This document shows positions 7,473 to 15,477 of a stretch of 21,335 nt of DNA, in pieces. The DNA lies in the NCBI GenBank assembly GCA_023432465.1, contig JAEYUO010000010.1, positions 1 through 21,335 on the forward strand, given 5' to 3'. Position 1 is the stretch's first letter. Each line of letters opens with the position of its first letter. The notes beneath the pieces are model-generated. The model saw nothing but the letters and a program-made list of their open reading frames with translations, did no database searches and had not been told where the DNA came from. The stretch is from Planctomycetota bacterium. Its GTDB lineage: Bacteria; Planctomycetota; Phycisphaerae; Phycisphaerales; UBA1924. The position numbers and the translations under genes were made by a program.

Positions 7473-8693
7473 ATGCCTGCACCCTTTTCTTCCCTCCGTC
7501 GCTCGCTCGCACTGCTTGGTTGTGTCGCCGGACTCAGCCTGGCGATCACCGCGGACACCGCTCTTGCCCAGCGCGGCGGCGGCTTCGCTGTCCGGGCCGG
7601 CAGTGGCATGGGCTCGATGGCGCCCTCGGTCACCAAGGCGCACCTCAAGAAGTTCGCGGCCCTGCTTGAGCTCGATGAGGTCCAGCTCACCACCGCCGAG
7701 GACTTCCTCGCCGCGTTCCAGGCCGAGCACGATGTCATCGCCAAGCAGATGCGCAAGGACAGCGAGCGGATCAGCCAGGAGGTCCAGGATTCGCAGGACT
7801 TCTCCCTCTTCCGCGAAGAGATGCCCAAGGTCATGGAGACCTACCGCACCGCCGCGGAGGCGCAGGAGAAGCAGTTCTTCAGCGACTTCCGCTCGATCCT
7901 CACCCCGGGGCAGGAGGAGCGCTGGCACAAGGTGGAGAAGCTCCACCGTCGCCTGCGCAGCCTCCCGGCCGGGATGCTCGCCGGCGAGTCCGTCGATCTG
8001 ATCGCCACGGTCGAGCAGCTCAAGCTCACCGAGCCCAGCCCGGAACTCGCGGCGATGCTCGATCGCTACGAGGCCGAGCTCGACCGCGCCCTGATCGACC
8101 GCGACAAGCTTCGCGAGGAGCAGACCGCCGGCATGATGCGCGGCGGCGAAGGCGGGGGCTTCAACTTCGACATGGAGCAGATCCGCAAGAGCATGACCGA
8201 GATGCGCAAGGCCGGGCTCAGTGTCTGCGAGATCAACCAGCGCTTTGCCCGCAGCGTCGAGGCCACGCTCCCCGAGGACCGCCGGGCCGAGTTCGCCCAG
8301 CAGGTCCGCATCGAGAGCTTCCCCCGCGTCTACCGCGAGACCCACGCCGCCAAGTGCCTCAAGGCCGCGGCCGCCTTCAACGACCTTTCCGCCGAGCAGA
8401 AGTCCACCATCGCCGAGATGCTCGAGACCTATGAGCGCGAGGTGAAGTCGATCAACACCCGCTGGGCCGATGCCGTGCTGGCCTCCGAGGCCGATGGCGG
8501 CGGCGACCCGATGTCCATGTTCATGGGCGGGGGAGAATCCCCCGCGATCGCCGATGCCCGCAAGGCCAAGCGCGAGCTCGACAAGACCACCCGGGACAAG
8601 CTCAACGCCCTGCTCACCGAGGAGCAGCTCGAGCGTCTGCCCGAGCGCGAAGATGATGCCCCCGGGATGGGCATGTTCCGTATGGGCGGATGA
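7473..8693 (+). CDS. Exported protein with three LTXXQ (Spy/CpxP-like) helical units, copy 2
   Basis: 406 residues, a paralogue of the upstream gene. Signal peptide about 1-32 ending in ALA before Gln33; a cysteine at 17 in LLGC resembles a lipobox, but the hydrophobic stretch before it is too short, so ordinary signal peptidase cleavage is preferred. Three units lie at about 65-158, 182-285 and 303-392. Units 1 and 3 end in LTPGQ (143) and LTEEQ (381), and unit 2 ends in the degenerate LPEDR (266). Strong local matches to copy 1 include FFSDF before the first LTPxQ, GE-VDLI after it, and QV-R-ESFP-VYR at the end of unit 2. The start ATG has GGGAG at 6-nt spacing. The Met/Gly-rich ends resemble those of copy 1. 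Possibly co-expressed with the secretion genes 66 bp downstream. Function not known. Confidence 0.85.
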   Translation: MPAPFSSLRRSLALLGCVAGLSLAITADTALAQRGGGFAVRAGSGMGSMAPSVTKAHLKKFAALLELDEVQLTTAEDFLAAFQAEHDVIAKQMRKDSERISQEVQDSQDFSLFREEMPKVMETYRTAAEAQEKQFFSDFRSILTPGQEERWHKVEKLHRRLRSLPAGMLAGESVDLIATVEQLKLTEPSPELAAMLDRYEAELDRALIDRDKLREEQTAGMMRGGEGGGFNFDMEQIRKSMTEMRKAGLSVCEINQRFARSVEATLPEDRRAEFAQQVRIESFPRVYRETHAAKCLKAAAAFNDLSAEQKSTIAEMLETYEREVKSINTRWADAVLASEADGGGDPMSMFMGGGESPAIADARKAKRELDKTTRDKLNALLTEEQLERLPEREDDAPGMGMFRMGG

Positions 8694-8719
8694 CCCCGCG
8701 GCGGGCCGATAGGTAGGAT
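8690..8719 (+). promoter_or_regulatory. Candidate promoter for the type II secretion operon
   Basis: ATGACC (8690-8695) and TAGGAT (8714-8719) each match four of six sigma-70 consensus bases with an 18-bp spacer, and lie about 40 bp before the gspE ATG at 8760. The -35 overlaps the end of the upstream gene. No hairpin terminator separates the two genes, so read-through from the LTXXQ gene is also possible. Confidence 0.35.
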
Positions 8720-8759
8720 GTTCCGGGCCATCGCGACGCACGGCCCGGCTGGAGCAAGG

Positions 8760-10391
8760 ATGACCACGGCCCCCACGCATGCCATTTCGCCGTCCACCGC
8801 GCACGCCTCCGCGGGCGCTGCCGCGCCCTCCGCCTCCGGGCCCGCGCCCCTGTCGCAGGTGCCCGAGGTCGATCCCCGCGCTGCCGCGACCATCGCCGCC
8901 GATCAGGCCGTGCGTCTGGGCGCGGTGCCGTATGCCTTCGACGGCCCGGTGCTGCTGGTGGCGATGTCCGACACCGGCGATCTCGAATCCGCCGACCAGG
9001 TCTCGATCCTCGCGGGCGCGCCGGTCCGCCGCGTCGCCGTCACGCCCGCGGTCTTCGGCGAGCTGCTGCGTGAGGCCTTCGGCGCAACCGCCGCGCAGAT
9101 GGCCCAGCGCCTCGGCGGCAGCGGCGCGCAGGGCGATGCCGACGACCTCTCCAGCAACCTTCAGGCCGTTGATGCCGACGATGTCCAGCGGATGGCCGAG
9201 CAGCCGACGCTGATCAACCTGGTCAACCTCATCATCCTCGAAGCGATCCGCGAGCGGGCCAGCGACATCCACATCGAGCCCTTCGAGCGTGCCCTGACCG
9301 TCAAGTACCGCATCGACGGCATGCTCCGCACGCAGAACTCTCCGCCCAAGCACCTGCAGCCGGCGATCACCAGCCGCGTGAAGATCATGGCGAGCATGAA
9401 CATCGCCGAGCGCTACGTCCCGCAGGATGGGCACATCACGCTGCGCTTCGAGGGCCGCAAGGTCGATATCCGTGTCTCCACCGTGCCCACCATCTACGGC
9501 GAGAGCGTCGTGATGCGCATCCTCGACAAGGAGGCCATCACCCTCGACCTCACTACCCTGGGCATGCGCGACACCGACCGCGCCACGATCGACCGCTGGA
9601 TCGATCTCCCCCACGGCATGATCCTGGTCACCGGGCCCACCGGCTCGGGCAAGACCACCACGCTCTACGCCGCGCTCACCAAGCTCTACGACCCCTCGCT
9701 CAAGATCATCACCATCGAGGACCCCGTCGAGTATGAACTCTCCGGCGTCAACCAGATCCCCGTGAACCCCGAACGCGGCCTGACGTTCGTCACCGGCCTC
9801 CGCTCGATCCTCCGCCAGGACCCGGATGTCATCATGGTCGGCGAGATCCGCGACAACGCGACCGCCGACATCGCCGTGCGCGCCGCCCTCACCGGCCACC
9901 TGGTCTTCTCCACGCTCCACACCAACGACGCGGTCAGCGCGGTCGGCCGGTTGCTCGATATGGATGTCGAGCCCTTCCTCGTCGCCAGCGTGCTGGAGGG
10001 CATCGTCGCCCAGCGGCTCGGCCGCCGCCTCTGCACCGACTGCCGCCGCAGGGTTGCCCTCAGCGAGCCCGTCCGCCACCGCCTGAGCCCGCGCGAGCTC
10101 GCCCTGTTTGACCAGGGCCGCGGCTGGGAAGGCGCGGGGTGCGAACGCTGCGAGAACACCGGCTATCGCGGCCGCGTCGGCTACTACGAGATCCTCAACC
10201 TCACGCCCGGGCTGCGCTCGGCCATCACCGAGGGCCGGACCAGCCGCCAGGAAATGCTCAGCGTCGCCGGGCCCTCCCATGTCTCGATGCGCATGGACGG
10301 GGTCATCAAGGCCGCCGCCGGCGAATCCACCATGGATGAGGTTCTCCGTGCTACGCAGGACGCCGACGACCCCGGAACCGGTGCCGTCTAA
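8760..10391 (+). CDS. gspE: Type II secretion ATPase GspE
   Basis: Cytoplasmic hexameric ATPase that drives pseudopilus assembly in the type II secretion system. About 543 residues. An N-terminal GspE/MshEN-type domain spans about 36-115, and the core begins near 150 (LINLVNLIILEAIRERASDIHIEPFE). Walker A is GPTGSGKTTT at 292-301, the Asp box EDPVEY at 320-325, Walker B QDPDVIMVGEIRD at about 353-365, and the His box GHLVFSTLHTND at about 379-390. A zinc tetracysteine (C425, C428, C461, C464) is typical of GspE and PilB. The ATG at 8760 is preferred because GGAG lies five bases upstream; an in-frame ATG at 8718 is inside the candidate -10. The residues after the start are Ala/Pro/Ser-rich and probably disordered. 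The very similar type IV pilus PilB is the alternative, but the downstream genes are T2SS-type. Confidence 0.97.
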   Translation: MTTAPTHAISPSTAHASAGAAAPSASGPAPLSQVPEVDPRAAATIAADQAVRLGAVPYAFDGPVLLVAMSDTGDLESADQVSILAGAPVRRVAVTPAVFGELLREAFGATAAQMAQRLGGSGAQGDADDLSSNLQAVDADDVQRMAEQPTLINLVNLIILEAIRERASDIHIEPFERALTVKYRIDGMLRTQNSPPKHLQPAITSRVKIMASMNIAERYVPQDGHITLRFEGRKVDIRVSTVPTIYGESVVMRILDKEAITLDLTTLGMRDTDRATIDRWIDLPHGMILVTGPTGSGKTTTLYAALTKLYDPSLKIITIEDPVEYELSGVNQIPVNPERGLTFVTGLRSILRQDPDVIMVGEIRDNATADIAVRAALTGHLVFSTLHTNDAVSAVGRLLDMDVEPFLVASVLEGIVAQRLGRRLCTDCRRRVALSEPVRHRLSPRELALFDQGRGWEGAGCERCENTGYRGRVGYYEILNLTPGLRSAITEGRTSRQEMLSVAGPSHVSMRMDGVIKAAAGESTMDEVLRATQDADDPGTGAV

Positions 10392-10441
10392 GGCGTCGCA
10401 ACCCCACTCTCCCGCCACCTTGACGCCTTGACGCCTTGACC
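10390..10441 (+). repeat. Three tandem 8-bp units and a hairpin between gspE and gspF
   Basis: CCTTGACG occurs at 10418-10425 and 10426-10433, and CCTTGACC at 10434-10441. The inverse word AAGGCGTC at 10390-10397 starts within the gspE stop codon, so an 8-bp stem can form with GACGCCTT at 10422-10429 or, alternatively, 10430-10437. This 72-bp gap is the only sizeable break in the secretion operon. It is followed by gspF with no strong ribosome binding site. Confidence 0.65.
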
Positions 10442-10463
10442 GATTCGCTGCTCCCCTCTCAAG

Positions 10464-11714
10464 ATGCCCACCTTCACGTACCAACCCCTCGGCGGCGGAA
10501 ACTCCGCGGTCATCTCCGCGCCCGACCGCGCTGCGGCCGTCCGCACGCTCCGCGCCCAGGGCATCACCCCCGCCCGGATCGAGCCGCTCTCCGCCGGGGC
10601 CGATGCCGCCGCGAGCATCGACCTCGAAGATGCCCACACGCACACCGCCCAGCGCACCTTCGCCGGCCACGGCTCGATGTCCGCCGCCGAGATGTCCGCG
10701 TTCATGCGCGAACTCGCCACCGCCGTGCAGGCCGGGCTCCCGCTGGTGCTCGCCCTGCGGACCATCGCCCGCCAGAGCCGCAACGTCAAGCGCAAGGCGA
10801 TGCTCGACCACCTCATCAGCGAGGTCGAGCACGGGCAGTCGCTGGCCGATGCCGCCGCGAGCTGCGGCAAGCCCTTCGGCGAGATGGTCGTCAGCCTCAT
10901 CCGCGCGGGCGAGCTCTCCGGCAAGCTCGGCGAGGTGCTGGACCAGTCCGCCTCGCTGCTGGAGCGCGAGCTCAAGCTCCGCCGCACGCTCGCCGAGGGG
11001 CTCATCTACCCCGCATTCCTGGCCGTGCTCATCGGCGGGGCGATCGCCGTCATCTCCACCGTCATCGTGCCGCGCATCCTCAAGCAGTTCACCGGGCAGA
11101 TCTCCGCCTCGCAGCTCCCCCTGCCCACGCGCATGGTCATGGGCATGACCGACTTCGTGCAGTCGTGGTGGTGGCTGCTGCTGGGCCTCGTGGTCGGCGG
11201 GCTCCTGCTGCTCTCGAGCTCCTACCGCCAGCCCGCCGGACGCCTCGCCATCGACCGCTTCCTGCTCAGGGTCCCCGCGCTGGGCAAGGTGCTGCGCGAT
11301 GTCGCCGTCGCCCGCTTCACCCGTGTGCTCGCCACGCTCGTCAGCGCGGGCCTGCCCGCCCTCACCTCCCTCCGCATCACCAAGGGCGCGCTGGGCAACC
11401 GCGCGATGGAAGACGCCATCGAGGAAGTCTGCAATCAGGTCGCCGCCGGCAAGACGATCGCCGAGCCCATGGAGGACTCGGGCTACTTCCCCCCCCTGCT
11501 CACGCAGATCATGGGTGTGGGCGAACGCTCCGGCCGCCTCCCGCAGATGCTCTCGCAGGCCGCGGGCGTCTTCGAGGACCGCACCCAGTCCAGCATCCGC
11601 GTCTTCACCCAGTTGTTCCCGCTCATCATGGTCATCGTCGCGGCGGTGGTCGTGGGCTTTGTCGTCGCCGCGGTGCTTCTCCCGCTCGTGCAAATGCAGG
11701 ACCTCATCCAATGA
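10464..11714 (+). CDS. gspF: Type II secretion inner-membrane platform protein GspF
   Basis: Polytopic inner-membrane protein that links the ATPase to pseudopilus assembly. 416 residues, the usual family length. It begins MPTFTYQPL, as most GspF/PilC proteins do. Two repeated GspF domains lie at about 76-199 and 279-404, each with the L-AG-P---AL pattern (QAGLPLVLALRTI at 89-101 and SAGLPALTSLRIT at 294-306) and a GE-SG-L segment (GELSGKL 149-155; GERSGRLP 353-360). Membrane segments are near 182-204, 233-251 and 384-408. Its stop overlaps the gspG start by ATGA. Confidence 0.97.
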   Translation: MPTFTYQPLGGGNSAVISAPDRAAAVRTLRAQGITPARIEPLSAGADAAASIDLEDAHTHTAQRTFAGHGSMSAAEMSAFMRELATAVQAGLPLVLALRTIARQSRNVKRKAMLDHLISEVEHGQSLADAAASCGKPFGEMVVSLIRAGELSGKLGEVLDQSASLLERELKLRRTLAEGLIYPAFLAVLIGGAIAVISTVIVPRILKQFTGQISASQLPLPTRMVMGMTDFVQSWWWLLLGLVVGGLLLLSSSYRQPAGRLAIDRFLLRVPALGKVLRDVAVARFTRVLATLVSAGLPALTSLRITKGALGNRAMEDAIEEVCNQVAAGKTIAEPMEDSGYFPPLLTQIMGVGERSGRLPQMLSQAAGVFEDRTQSSIRVFTQLFPLIMVIVAAVVVGFVVAAVLLPLVQMQDLIQ

Positions 11715-12145
11715 ACCGTTCCACACACCGTCTCCGCCGGGCGTTCACGCTCGTCGAGATCATCGTCGTCATCGTCATCCTGGGCATCCTCGCCACGCTC
11801 ATCGCGCCGCGCATCCTCGGCCGCATCGGCCAATCGAAGCGCGCCGTCGCCGAGAGCAATGCGGCCGTGCTGGCCAACGCCACCAAGCTCTTCCTGGCCG
11901 ACTGCGGCGGACGCATGCCCGACGGCGCGACGATCATGGCCCTGTGGGAGAAGCCCGGCGGCCTGGATGAAGGCCAGTGGAAGGGCCCCTACGTCGATTC
12001 GATCGACCAGCTCAAGGACCCCTGGGGCGCGCTGTTCGTGCTCGTCGTTCCCGGCCGCAAGAACGTCGACTTCGACATCGTCTCCTACGGCGCGGACAAG
12101 GCGCCCGGCGGCGATGGCGACAACGCGGACATCACCAAGCCCTGA
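11711..12145 (+). CDS. gspG: Major pseudopilin GspG
   Basis: 144 residues; the main subunit of the T2SS pseudopilus, inserted in the inner membrane and processed by prepilin peptidase. Leader MNRSTHRLRRA, then mature FTLVEIIVVIVILGILATLI with the conserved Glu at mature position 5 and a helical hydrophobic N-terminus. The C-terminal calcium site typical of GspG is present: DPWGALF (103-109), then SYGADKAPGGDGDNADI (125-141). The residue before the cleavage point is Ala instead of the usual Gly. The ATG overlaps the gspF stop (ATGA). Confidence 0.95.
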   Translation: MNRSTHRLRRAFTLVEIIVVIVILGILATLIAPRILGRIGQSKRAVAESNAAVLANATKLFLADCGGRMPDGATIMALWEKPGGLDEGQWKGPYVDSIDQLKDPWGALFVLVVPGRKNVDFDIVSYGADKAPGGDGDNADITKP

Positions 12146-12168
12146 CCGCGCGTGACCGCCTGAACTCC

Positions 12169-12855
12169 ATGATCCGTTCCTCCGCCACACCCTCGTGCGC
12201 ACCCGCCCGCCCGTTGAGCCGTCGCTCACCGGGCGCGTTCACGCTGCTCGAGCTGATAGTGGTCATCGTGATGATCGCGATCCTCGCCGGGGCCTTCCTG
12301 CCCCGGCTCTCCGGGCAGGCCCGGCGCGCGGCCGAGGCCGAGTCGATCGCGGTGCAGCGGCTCCTCACGGCCGCGGCCGAACGCGCTGCGCTTGTCGGCG
12401 GCCATCGGCTCGCCGTCGAGTTCGCCACGCTCGATGGTGTCTCCACGCTCGCCGTGGTCTCGCGTCCGCCATCGTCTCCAGGCCCGGGCTCCGCGGGCGC
12501 GGCCTCACGCAACACGCCCGAGTGGAAGCAGGACCTGCTCGTCGATCCCGTCACGCTCACCCGGCTGGAACTCAAGCAGGCCACGCTCGACGGCCGTCGC
12601 CTCGATGCGCGGGGCTGGCTTGCCCCCCTTGGCAGCGCGCAGGCCCGGCCCACCATCGCGCTGGTGCTGAGCCCCAAGGATGACCCGTCCGCCACCGCCT
12701 ACCGCATCGACCTCTTCCCCGATGCCATCGTCGCGCAGCGCACACCCATGGCCGCCGACCAGCTCGGTGTTGCCGGCAGCCGCGCTGTGCAGTCCGGGCC
12801 GCCGACGCGGTCGATCGACCTTGATGCTACCGGACGCGGGGACTCGCCATGGTGA
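12169..12855 (+). CDS. gspH: Minor pseudopilin GspH
   Basis: 228 residues. A long leader (1-23, ending PGA) precedes FTLLELIVVIVMIAILAGAFLP, a class III prepilin signal with Glu at mature position 5. The rest fits a GspH-type beta-rich pseudopilin domain but is little conserved, so the identity relies on order (between G and I) and size. It starts 23 bp after gspG, the only non-overlapping junction after gspF, without a clear ribosome binding site. It overlaps gspI by 7 bp. Confidence 0.85.
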   Translation: MIRSSATPSCAPARPLSRRSPGAFTLLELIVVIVMIAILAGAFLPRLSGQARRAAEAESIAVQRLLTAAAERAALVGGHRLAVEFATLDGVSTLAVVSRPPSSPGPGSAGAASRNTPEWKQDLLVDPVTLTRLELKQATLDGRRLDARGWLAPLGSAQARPTIALVLSPKDDPSATAYRIDLFPDAIVAQRTPMAADQLGVAGSRAVQSGPPTRSIDLDATGRGDSPW

Positions 12856-13304
12856 TGCGCCATGCGTCTCATCGCCGCGGCTTTGCGCTCGTCGATGTCA
12901 TCGTCGGGGCCGTCATCCTCGGCACCGCGCTGGCCGTCATCATCGGCCTCGCCGGGCAGGCCGTCACCGCGCAGCTCCGCGGGCAGGACCTCGCCACCGC
13001 CGCGATGCTCGCCGATGAGCAGCTCCAGCTTGTGCTGGCCCGCGGCCCCGATGAGTACATCAAGCAGTTCGGCTCCTCGGGCCGCTGCGATGAACCCTTC
13101 GACGACTTCACGTACGAGCTGAACATCAGCGGCTCCGGTCAGGCCGAGCCCTACCAGCTCAGCGCCACCATCTCGTGGTCGCGTGCGTGGGGCGCGCAGA
13201 CCCTCACCATCCGCACGCTCGCCGCCTCGCGCATCGCCGGCGAGGACTTCGAGCCCGACCCCGAGCGCCGCCCCGAAACCCCCGTGCAGAGGATCCTCGA
13301 ATGA
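12849..13304 (+). CDS. gspI: Minor pseudopilin GspI
   Basis: 151 residues, part of the GspI-J-K tip complex by family knowledge. Leader ending RRG, then FALVDVIVGAVILGTALAVI: Gly at -1 is normal, but mature position 5 is Asp rather than Glu. The AMLADEQLQLVLA stretch (52-64) is typical of GspI (A---A--QL). ATGGTGATG offers two starts at 12849 and 12855; the second gives a tighter TGATG-type coupling to gspH and would remove two residues. Its stop overlaps gspJ by ATGA. Confidence 0.87.
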   Translation: MVMRHASHRRGFALVDVIVGAVILGTALAVIIGLAGQAVTAQLRGQDLATAAMLADEQLQLVLARGPDEYIKQFGSSGRCDEPFDDFTYELNISGSGQAEPYQLSATISWSRAWGAQTLTIRTLAASRIAGEDFEPDPERRPETPVQRILE

Positions 13305-14149
13305 TCCTCCGCCATACCCGCCGCCGCCGCGCCTTCACCCTCGTCGAGCTGCTCGTCGCCGCCATCATCGCCGCGTTCGTCGTCAGCGCAACCTACGCCG
13401 CGCTCTCGCAGGTCGTCCGTGGACGCGAATCCGCATCCGCCCGGCACCAGGCCTTCTCCCGCGCCTCGCTCGCCGCCGAGCTCATCGCCCGCGACCTGGA
13501 GTGCGCGCTCCGCGATGCGGATCTGATCGCGGCGAAGTTCGCGGTCATCAAGGGCGGCAGCAGCACCGAGCCGCGCGATGAGCTGGTCCTGTTCACGTTC
13601 CACCCCTCGCCCCTCCGCCCATGGACCGAGCAGGCCGAGGGCGCGGAACGCGAGAGCCACTACCGCATCGCCCCCTCCACGCTCGCCGGCGAAACCGGCC
13701 CGGCGTTCTCCCTCTGGCGGCGCATCGACCCCGTGCCCGATGAGACCCCCGATGGCGGCGGGCTGGCCATGCCGCTGGTCGATGGCGTGCTGACGCTGGA
13801 GCTTGCCGCGGCGGATGCCGAGTCCTGGTTCGATGAGTGGGACTCGGACTTTGACGGCATCCCGCACGCGGTCCGTGTCACGGTGACCGCGGTCGATGAT
13901 TCCGGCCGCTCCACCGCCCGCGCACGCCGCACCGTGGCGATCGACCGTGTCCCCGCGCCGTACGTCGCGCCGTATGAAGAAGCGGAAACCGCGCCCGCTA
14001 GCGACACCGGCGCGACCGGCGGCGGCACAACGCCCGCCCCAACAGGCGGAACCGGCGGCACGGGCGGCACCGGTGGCGCTGGCGGTGGTGGAGGTGGCGG
14101 TGGCGGTGCCCGTCCCCCGACCGGCGGAGGAGGCGCGGCCCCACGATGA
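13301..14149 (+). CDS. gspJ: Minor pseudopilin GspJ with glycine-rich tail
   Basis: 282 residues. Leader MILRHTRRRRA then FTLVELLVAAIIAAFVVSATYA with Glu5. The body contains RDLECALRDAD (67-77), a GspJ-like pattern, and ends in an AVRVTVTAVDD strand. A DSDFDGIPHAV segment just before it resembles an acidic calcium loop. From about residue 226 onward the chain is a Pro/Thr/Gly tail with a long Gly-Gly-Thr and poly-Gly run, absent from typical GspJ. The start at 13301 was chosen for the ATGA overlap; an in-frame ATG further upstream lies inside gspI. Confidence 0.88.
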   Translation: MILRHTRRRRAFTLVELLVAAIIAAFVVSATYAALSQVVRGRESASARHQAFSRASLAAELIARDLECALRDADLIAAKFAVIKGGSSTEPRDELVLFTFHPSPLRPWTEQAEGAERESHYRIAPSTLAGETGPAFSLWRRIDPVPDETPDGGGLAMPLVDGVLTLELAAADAESWFDEWDSDFDGIPHAVRVTVTAVDDSGRSTARARRTVAIDRVPAPYVAPYEEAETAPASDTGATGGGTTPAPTGGTGGTGGTGGAGGGGGGGGGARPPTGGGGAAPR

Positions 14150-15477
14150 TGCGCCATCGCCGTCCATCTCCTTCCTTCACCACGTTCGTCGTGCTCTGGA
14201 CGATCGCGATCGCCGCGGTCGTGCTCGCCGCGCTGCAATCCGCCGCATGGCGAGGCGCGGCATCCGGCCGCGAGGCCGTCGCCCGCACCCGCGCCAAGTG
14301 GGCCGCACGCGCAGGCATCGAAGCGCAGATCGCCGCGCTCACCTTCGCCACGCTCACGCCCGATGGCACCTCAGCGTTCGCCATCCGCGAAGAGCTCGCC
14401 GCGGTCGGCTTCGGCACACTCGGCGATGCCACCTACGCCGTGCAGCACGAAACCCGCACGGGTGTGCAGGATGGCGCGGCCGATGCCCACGCCAAGCTCA
14501 ACATCAACACCATCTCCCGCGACAGCATGCTCCTCCTGCCCGACATGGATGAGTCGATCGCCGACTCGATCCTCGACTGGATCGACGGCGACGATGACCC
14601 CAACGACCTCGGCGCGGAGATCGGCCAGTATCTCTCTCTCAAGTACGCCTATGTCCCGCGCAACGCGCCCTTCCGCTCGATCGAGGAACTCGAACTCGTC
14701 TCGGGCGTTCGGCCCGAGTATGTCCGCGGCGAGGATTGGAACCTCAACGGCCTGCTCGACCCGAACGAGGACGATGGCACCCTCTCCTGGCCGCCCGACA
14801 ACGCCGACGGCAAGCTCGATGGCGGCTGGTCCGCCCTGCTCACCTGCGTGAGCGAGCCCGGCGGCCTTGCCGCGTCCGGTCTCCCCCGGCTGGACCTCAC
14901 CATCGCCAGCGTCGAGGACATCCAGTCACGCATCACCGGGATCGACAGCCAGCAGGCCCAGGCGCTCTCGGATGCGTCCCAGTCCGTCACCTCTCTGGCC
15001 GACTTCATCCGCAGGCCCCTGAGAGACCTCGTCCCGCAGGGGGCAACGCTGCTCTCGGGCCGTGCCCTGACCACCCTTCAGAACCTCACCAACGAGCAGA
15101 TCGCTCTGGTGCTCGACGAGTGCACCATCGGCGACCCCGCCGCGGGAACCCCCCGAACCGGGAAGCTCAACATCAACACCTGCGATGATGAGCTGATCGA
15201 GTACATCGCCGAGATCACCCCCGGCGTCGCCGATTCCATCATTCTGGAACGAAACGCCCGATCCGGCGGTTTCAGCAATCTCATGGACCTGCTGAGCGTT
15301 CCTGCTGTCACCAACGAAATCCTCGCTGGCCTGTATGACTTCATCGACGTCCGCTCGAACGTCTACATCGCGACCAGTCGTGGCCAGGATTCTGGCACAG
15401 GGCTTGAGGTAGAGATGGTCGCCACCATCGACCGATCCACATTCCCGGTGATGATCAAGGAAATCCGTATCCGATGA
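14146..15477 (+). CDS. gspK: Minor pseudopilin GspK
   Basis: 443 residues, thought to cap the pseudopilus. As usual for GspK, the N-terminal hydrophobic helix (FTTFVVLWTIAIAAVVLAAL, 11-30) lacks Glu5. Two helix-hairpin-helix/SAM-like motifs start with LNINT (118 and 341) and continue PDMDESIADSILDWIDGDDDP (132-152) and ITPGVADSIILER (357-369). YLSLKYAYVPRNAPFRSIEEL (162-182) matches the family. A canonical EF-hand-like loop has D197, N199, N201, G202, D205 and E208, with a second acidic D-rich stretch at 218-225. ATGA overlaps at both ends. Confidence 0.93.
   Translation: MMRHRRPSPSFTTFVVLWTIAIAAVVLAALQSAAWRGAASGREAVARTRAKWAARAGIEAQIAALTFATLTPDGTSAFAIREELAAVGFGTLGDATYAVQHETRTGVQDGAADAHAKLNINTISRDSMLLLPDMDESIADSILDWIDGDDDPNDLGAEIGQYLSLKYAYVPRNAPFRSIEELELVSGVRPEYVRGEDWNLNGLLDPNEDDGTLSWPPDNADGKLDGGWSALLTCVSEPGGLAASGLPRLDLTIASVEDIQSRITGIDSQQAQALSDASQSVTSLADFIRRPLRDLVPQGATLLSGRALTTLQNLTNEQIALVLDECTIGDPAAGTPRTGKLNINTCDDELIEYIAEITPGVADSIILERNARSGGFSNLMDLLSVPAVTNEILAGLYDFIDVRSNVYIATSRGQDSGTGLEVEMVATIDRSTFPVMIKEIRIR

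Noticed and set aside
7473..7571. Lipoprotein signal (LLGC) in LTXXQ copy 2
   Set aside because: Only about six hydrophobic residues precede the cysteine, and a better ALA-Gln cleavage site follows at 32/33.
6993..11726. A 1577-codon open frame on the minus strand
   Set aside because: It lies antisense to the LTXXQ genes, gspE and gspF, has no motifs and has the His/Asp/Gly/Glu-rich composition produced by reading the complement of high-GC codons.
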